This document shows, in pieces, positions 7,311 to 9,002 of a stretch of 9,002 nucleotides of DNA. The position numbers and the translations under genes were made by a program. The stretch is taken from positions 735 through 9,736 of the forward strand of contig DIKR01000128.1 in the NCBI GenBank assembly GCA_002424625.1. The letters are read 5' to 3'. The stretch comes from Desulfuromonadaceae bacterium UBA5613 (GTDB taxonomy: Bacteria; Desulfobacterota; Desulfuromonadia; Desulfuromonadales; UBA2197). The stretch's first letter is position 1. The number at the start of each line of letters is the position of its first letter. The notes under the pieces are model-generated. The model worked only from the letters and a program-made list of their open reading frames with translations. It was not told where the DNA came from and did no database searches.

Positions 7311-9002
7311 TCAGCTCTCCTGCGGCCGGGAGTCGGGGGCATTTTTCTGGCGACTGACCGTTACGATGGTCTTCTTGATGATGTCTCGGCACTCCGGGCT
7401 CCTTGAACGGAGCGCTTCTTCGAGGAGTTTGAGGGTCTCCTGTCCCGGGATTTTCTCCAGTCCGGCCACCGCACAGGTGACGGCCTCCATCTCTTTTGCC
7501 CTCTGGAAGAGGTACATTCTGGTCAGCATACTCTTGAAGAGCGGCAGCATCTTCTCCCCCCCCAGCTCGCCAAGCGCTCCGAAAACGGCTTTCTTTTCAG
7601 AGATGCTCATGCGTTCGAATTCGTTGGTATCGATGAATTCGGTGAGCGGTTTCAAGGCAAACTGAAGTTTGGCTCTCCCCAGCAGATGTAGCGCCGTAAT
7701 CCTTATGCCCGCAACTTCATCCTGAAGAAACTTGAGAATAAATGGTTTGGCCCGGGGTTCGGAAACCGCTACCAAATATTTCAATACCTCTTTCCTGACC
7801 CTCGGGTCGCGATGGGTGATGAGCATCGCGACCTGGTCAAGCAGCACCGAATTTTTGATCTGGGTCAGGATCAACACGACGTTGCGGACCAGATACCAGC
7901 GGGAGTCGCTGAGATAAGGGAGAAAGATTTGCGGCTTTTCACCGGCAATTTCCGATATCGTCTCGATCAGCACCTTTCTCATCTTCATCTTTTCGAGCAT
8001 GCCGAGAAGCTCGCAGAGGGCTGCCGGTGAAGTTTTCCCAATCATGATCGACAGGGTCTTGAGCTCGTCGACGGAGAGATCGGTCGTGTCAATAATCTTG
8101 CAGAGCCCTTTGAGAGCGTCGTCTGTCCAGAATCTGCCCAGGGCGGCAAGAGCCTGGCGACTCCTGTCGTCAACCGGTTCTTTGACTGTTGCCTGCCGGT
8201 AAAGGAAAGTAAATAATTTGAGAGAAAATCCACTCTCGCCGGCCAGGAAAAGGTTTCTGGTGAGTTTGAGGTAGATTTCCAGAAATGCCGAAAAGAGTTG
8301 CGGCTCCGCAACTCCGGAAAGGATCGCTGCCAGTATTCGGGCCGTTTCATCAATGGGATTGAAGGGCTCTTTCGCCGTCAGAAGCGTCTGGAGACAGGCC
8401 GTCTCTTCTTCGCTGAGGGTGTAAAAATGATCGGGGATGATCTGTAGTCGGGTGGCGCAGGACAGGGGATCGGCAAGGCAGGATGGCGGTATTTTCTTCA
8501 GGGTGGAGCTTCCGGTCATCTGCTTGTCAATCTGCGTGTCAAATTCCCGGAAATCGTCTTCCAGAATGTAGGAACAATGGGGCAGACCCTTGTCCCACAG
8601 GCGGGTGACAATATCGTCGTCAACACCGTCGGCTCGGCTCATACTGATGATGTCGAGAAATTCCTGGAGCTCCCATTCCTCGACTCCCTCATTGAAGACA
8701 ATCGATCTGATACCGTCCGAATACATGCGAAAGGCCATACTCTCGCTGGTGTCAGAGTTTTTATAAACTGAATATCCCTTGTACCTGAATTCGAATCTGT
8801 CTACATCCAGCTTGTATTCATTGCAAAGATTGAGCATGGAGGACATTTTTTCCGTCAGCTCCTGAAAAAACTTCCCGAGCAGGGGGTTGCTGGCTTGGTA
8901 CATCTTGAGCCCCTTGGCGGTCTTTACCATGGACAGCATGATGTCAGTGGCAAGTGCAACTTCTGCTTTGCTTGTCTCTTCAGAGGGAGAGGTCTCAGCG
9001 GA
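7311..9002 (-). CDS. HEAT-repeat protein, 5' end cut by the right window edge
   Basis: I do not recognise a named family. The frame is open to the right edge: 21 codons precede the first in-window ATG (8939), reading SAETSPSEETSKAEVALATD then Ile. That ATG has no ribosome-binding site, so the true start lies outside the window. Numbering from Met 8939, residues ~1-100 (VKTAKGLKMYQASNP, FEFRYKGYSVY, GIRSIVFNEGVEEWELQEFL) resemble the N-terminus of the neighbouring HD-GYP protein. A spacer of about 50 residues follows. From about 260 to 535 the chain is a series of helical HEAT-like repeats, clearest at SDSRWYLVRNVVLILTQ (344-360), HRDPRVRKEVLKYL (376-389) and DEVAGIRITALHLLG (407-421). Such solenoids are protein-binding scaffolds. 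No signal peptide, membrane segment or catalytic motif is visible in the part seen. The stop abuts the HD-GYP start, so a partnership is likely. The tail is polar (QKNAPDSRPQES). Confidence 0.85.
   Translation of the reverse strand, partial: SAETSPSEETSKAEVALATDIMLSMVKTAKGLKMYQASNPLLGKFFQELTEKMSSMLNLCNEYKLDVDRFEFRYKGYSVYKNSDTSESMAFRMYSDGIRSIVFNEGVEEWELQEFLDIISMSRADGVDDDIVTRLWDKGLPHCSYILEDDFREFDTQIDKQMTGSSTLKKIPPSCLADPLSCATRLQIIPDHFYTLSEEETACLQTLLTAKEPFNPIDETARILAAILSGVAEPQLFSAFLEIYLKLTRNLFLAGESGFSLKLFTFLYRQATVKEPVDDRSRQALAALGRFWTDDALKGLCKIIDTTDLSVDELKTLSIMIGKTSPAALCELLGMLEKMKMRKVLIETISEIAGEKPQIFLPYLSDSRWYLVRNVVLILTQIKNSVLLDQVAMLITHRDPRVRKEVLKYLVAVSEPRAKPFILKFLQDEVAGIRITALHLLGRAKLQFALKPLTEFIDTNEFERMSISEKKAVFGALGELGGEKMLPLFKSMLTRMYLFQRAKEMEAVTCAVAGLEKIPGQETLKLLEEALRSRSPECRDIIKKTIVTVSRQKNAPDSRPQES
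7317..7321 (-). promoter_or_regulatory. Ribosome-binding site of the HD-GYP gene inside the HEAT gene
   Basis: On the minus strand AGGAG lies in the last codons of the HEAT-repeat gene, six bases before the ATG at 7310. The intervening bases are AGC plus the TGA stop. A second in-frame ATG at 7301 would have a 15-base spacing, so the upstream ATG is chosen. The arrangement points to translational coupling between the two genes. Confidence 0.75.

Overview
The window reads as an ordinary bacterial chromosome segment. Every gene I can support lies on the minus strand, so transcription runs from the right edge to the left. In that order the genes are: a HEAT-repeat protein cut by the right edge, an HD-GYP-type phosphohydrolase, a large membrane-bound Cache-HAMP-PAS-GGDEF diguanylate cyclase, and the two subunits of glycyl-tRNA synthetase, glyQ and glyS, with glyS cut by the left edge. 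I see no tRNA, rRNA, CRISPR array, transposon or phage gene.

The DNA is moderately GC-rich by eye. The glycyl-tRNA synthetase is the bacterial alpha2-beta2 type. A multi-PAS diguanylate cyclase beside a HEAT-repeat/HD-GYP pair fits a signalling-rich environmental Gram-negative. A Geobacter/Desulfuromonas/Pelobacter-type organism (Desulfuromonadota) is my best guess, but it is an inference from gene style only.

The right half (2967-9002) is a signalling block. The HEAT-repeat gene ends in TGA directly abutting the ATG of the HD-GYP gene, so the two are almost certainly co-transcribed and probably translationally coupled. After a 77-base gap comes the diguanylate cyclase, which has an intact GGDEF active site and an intact RxxD inhibitory site. 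The block thus pairs a c-di-GMP-making enzyme with a protein of the family that degrades c-di-GMP, although the HD-GYP protein has a non-canonical GYP loop. The N-terminal ~100 residues of the HEAT protein and of the HD-GYP protein look homologous to each other, which is the most interesting observation here.

The left half (1-2966) is housekeeping. A good sigma70-type promoter sits in the 138-base gap upstream of glyQ, with a 13-bp palindrome in its spacer. glyQ starts with GTG and is followed three bases later by glyS. I found no convincing new system. The HEAT/HD-GYP pair with a shared N-terminal module is the best candidate for an under-described one.
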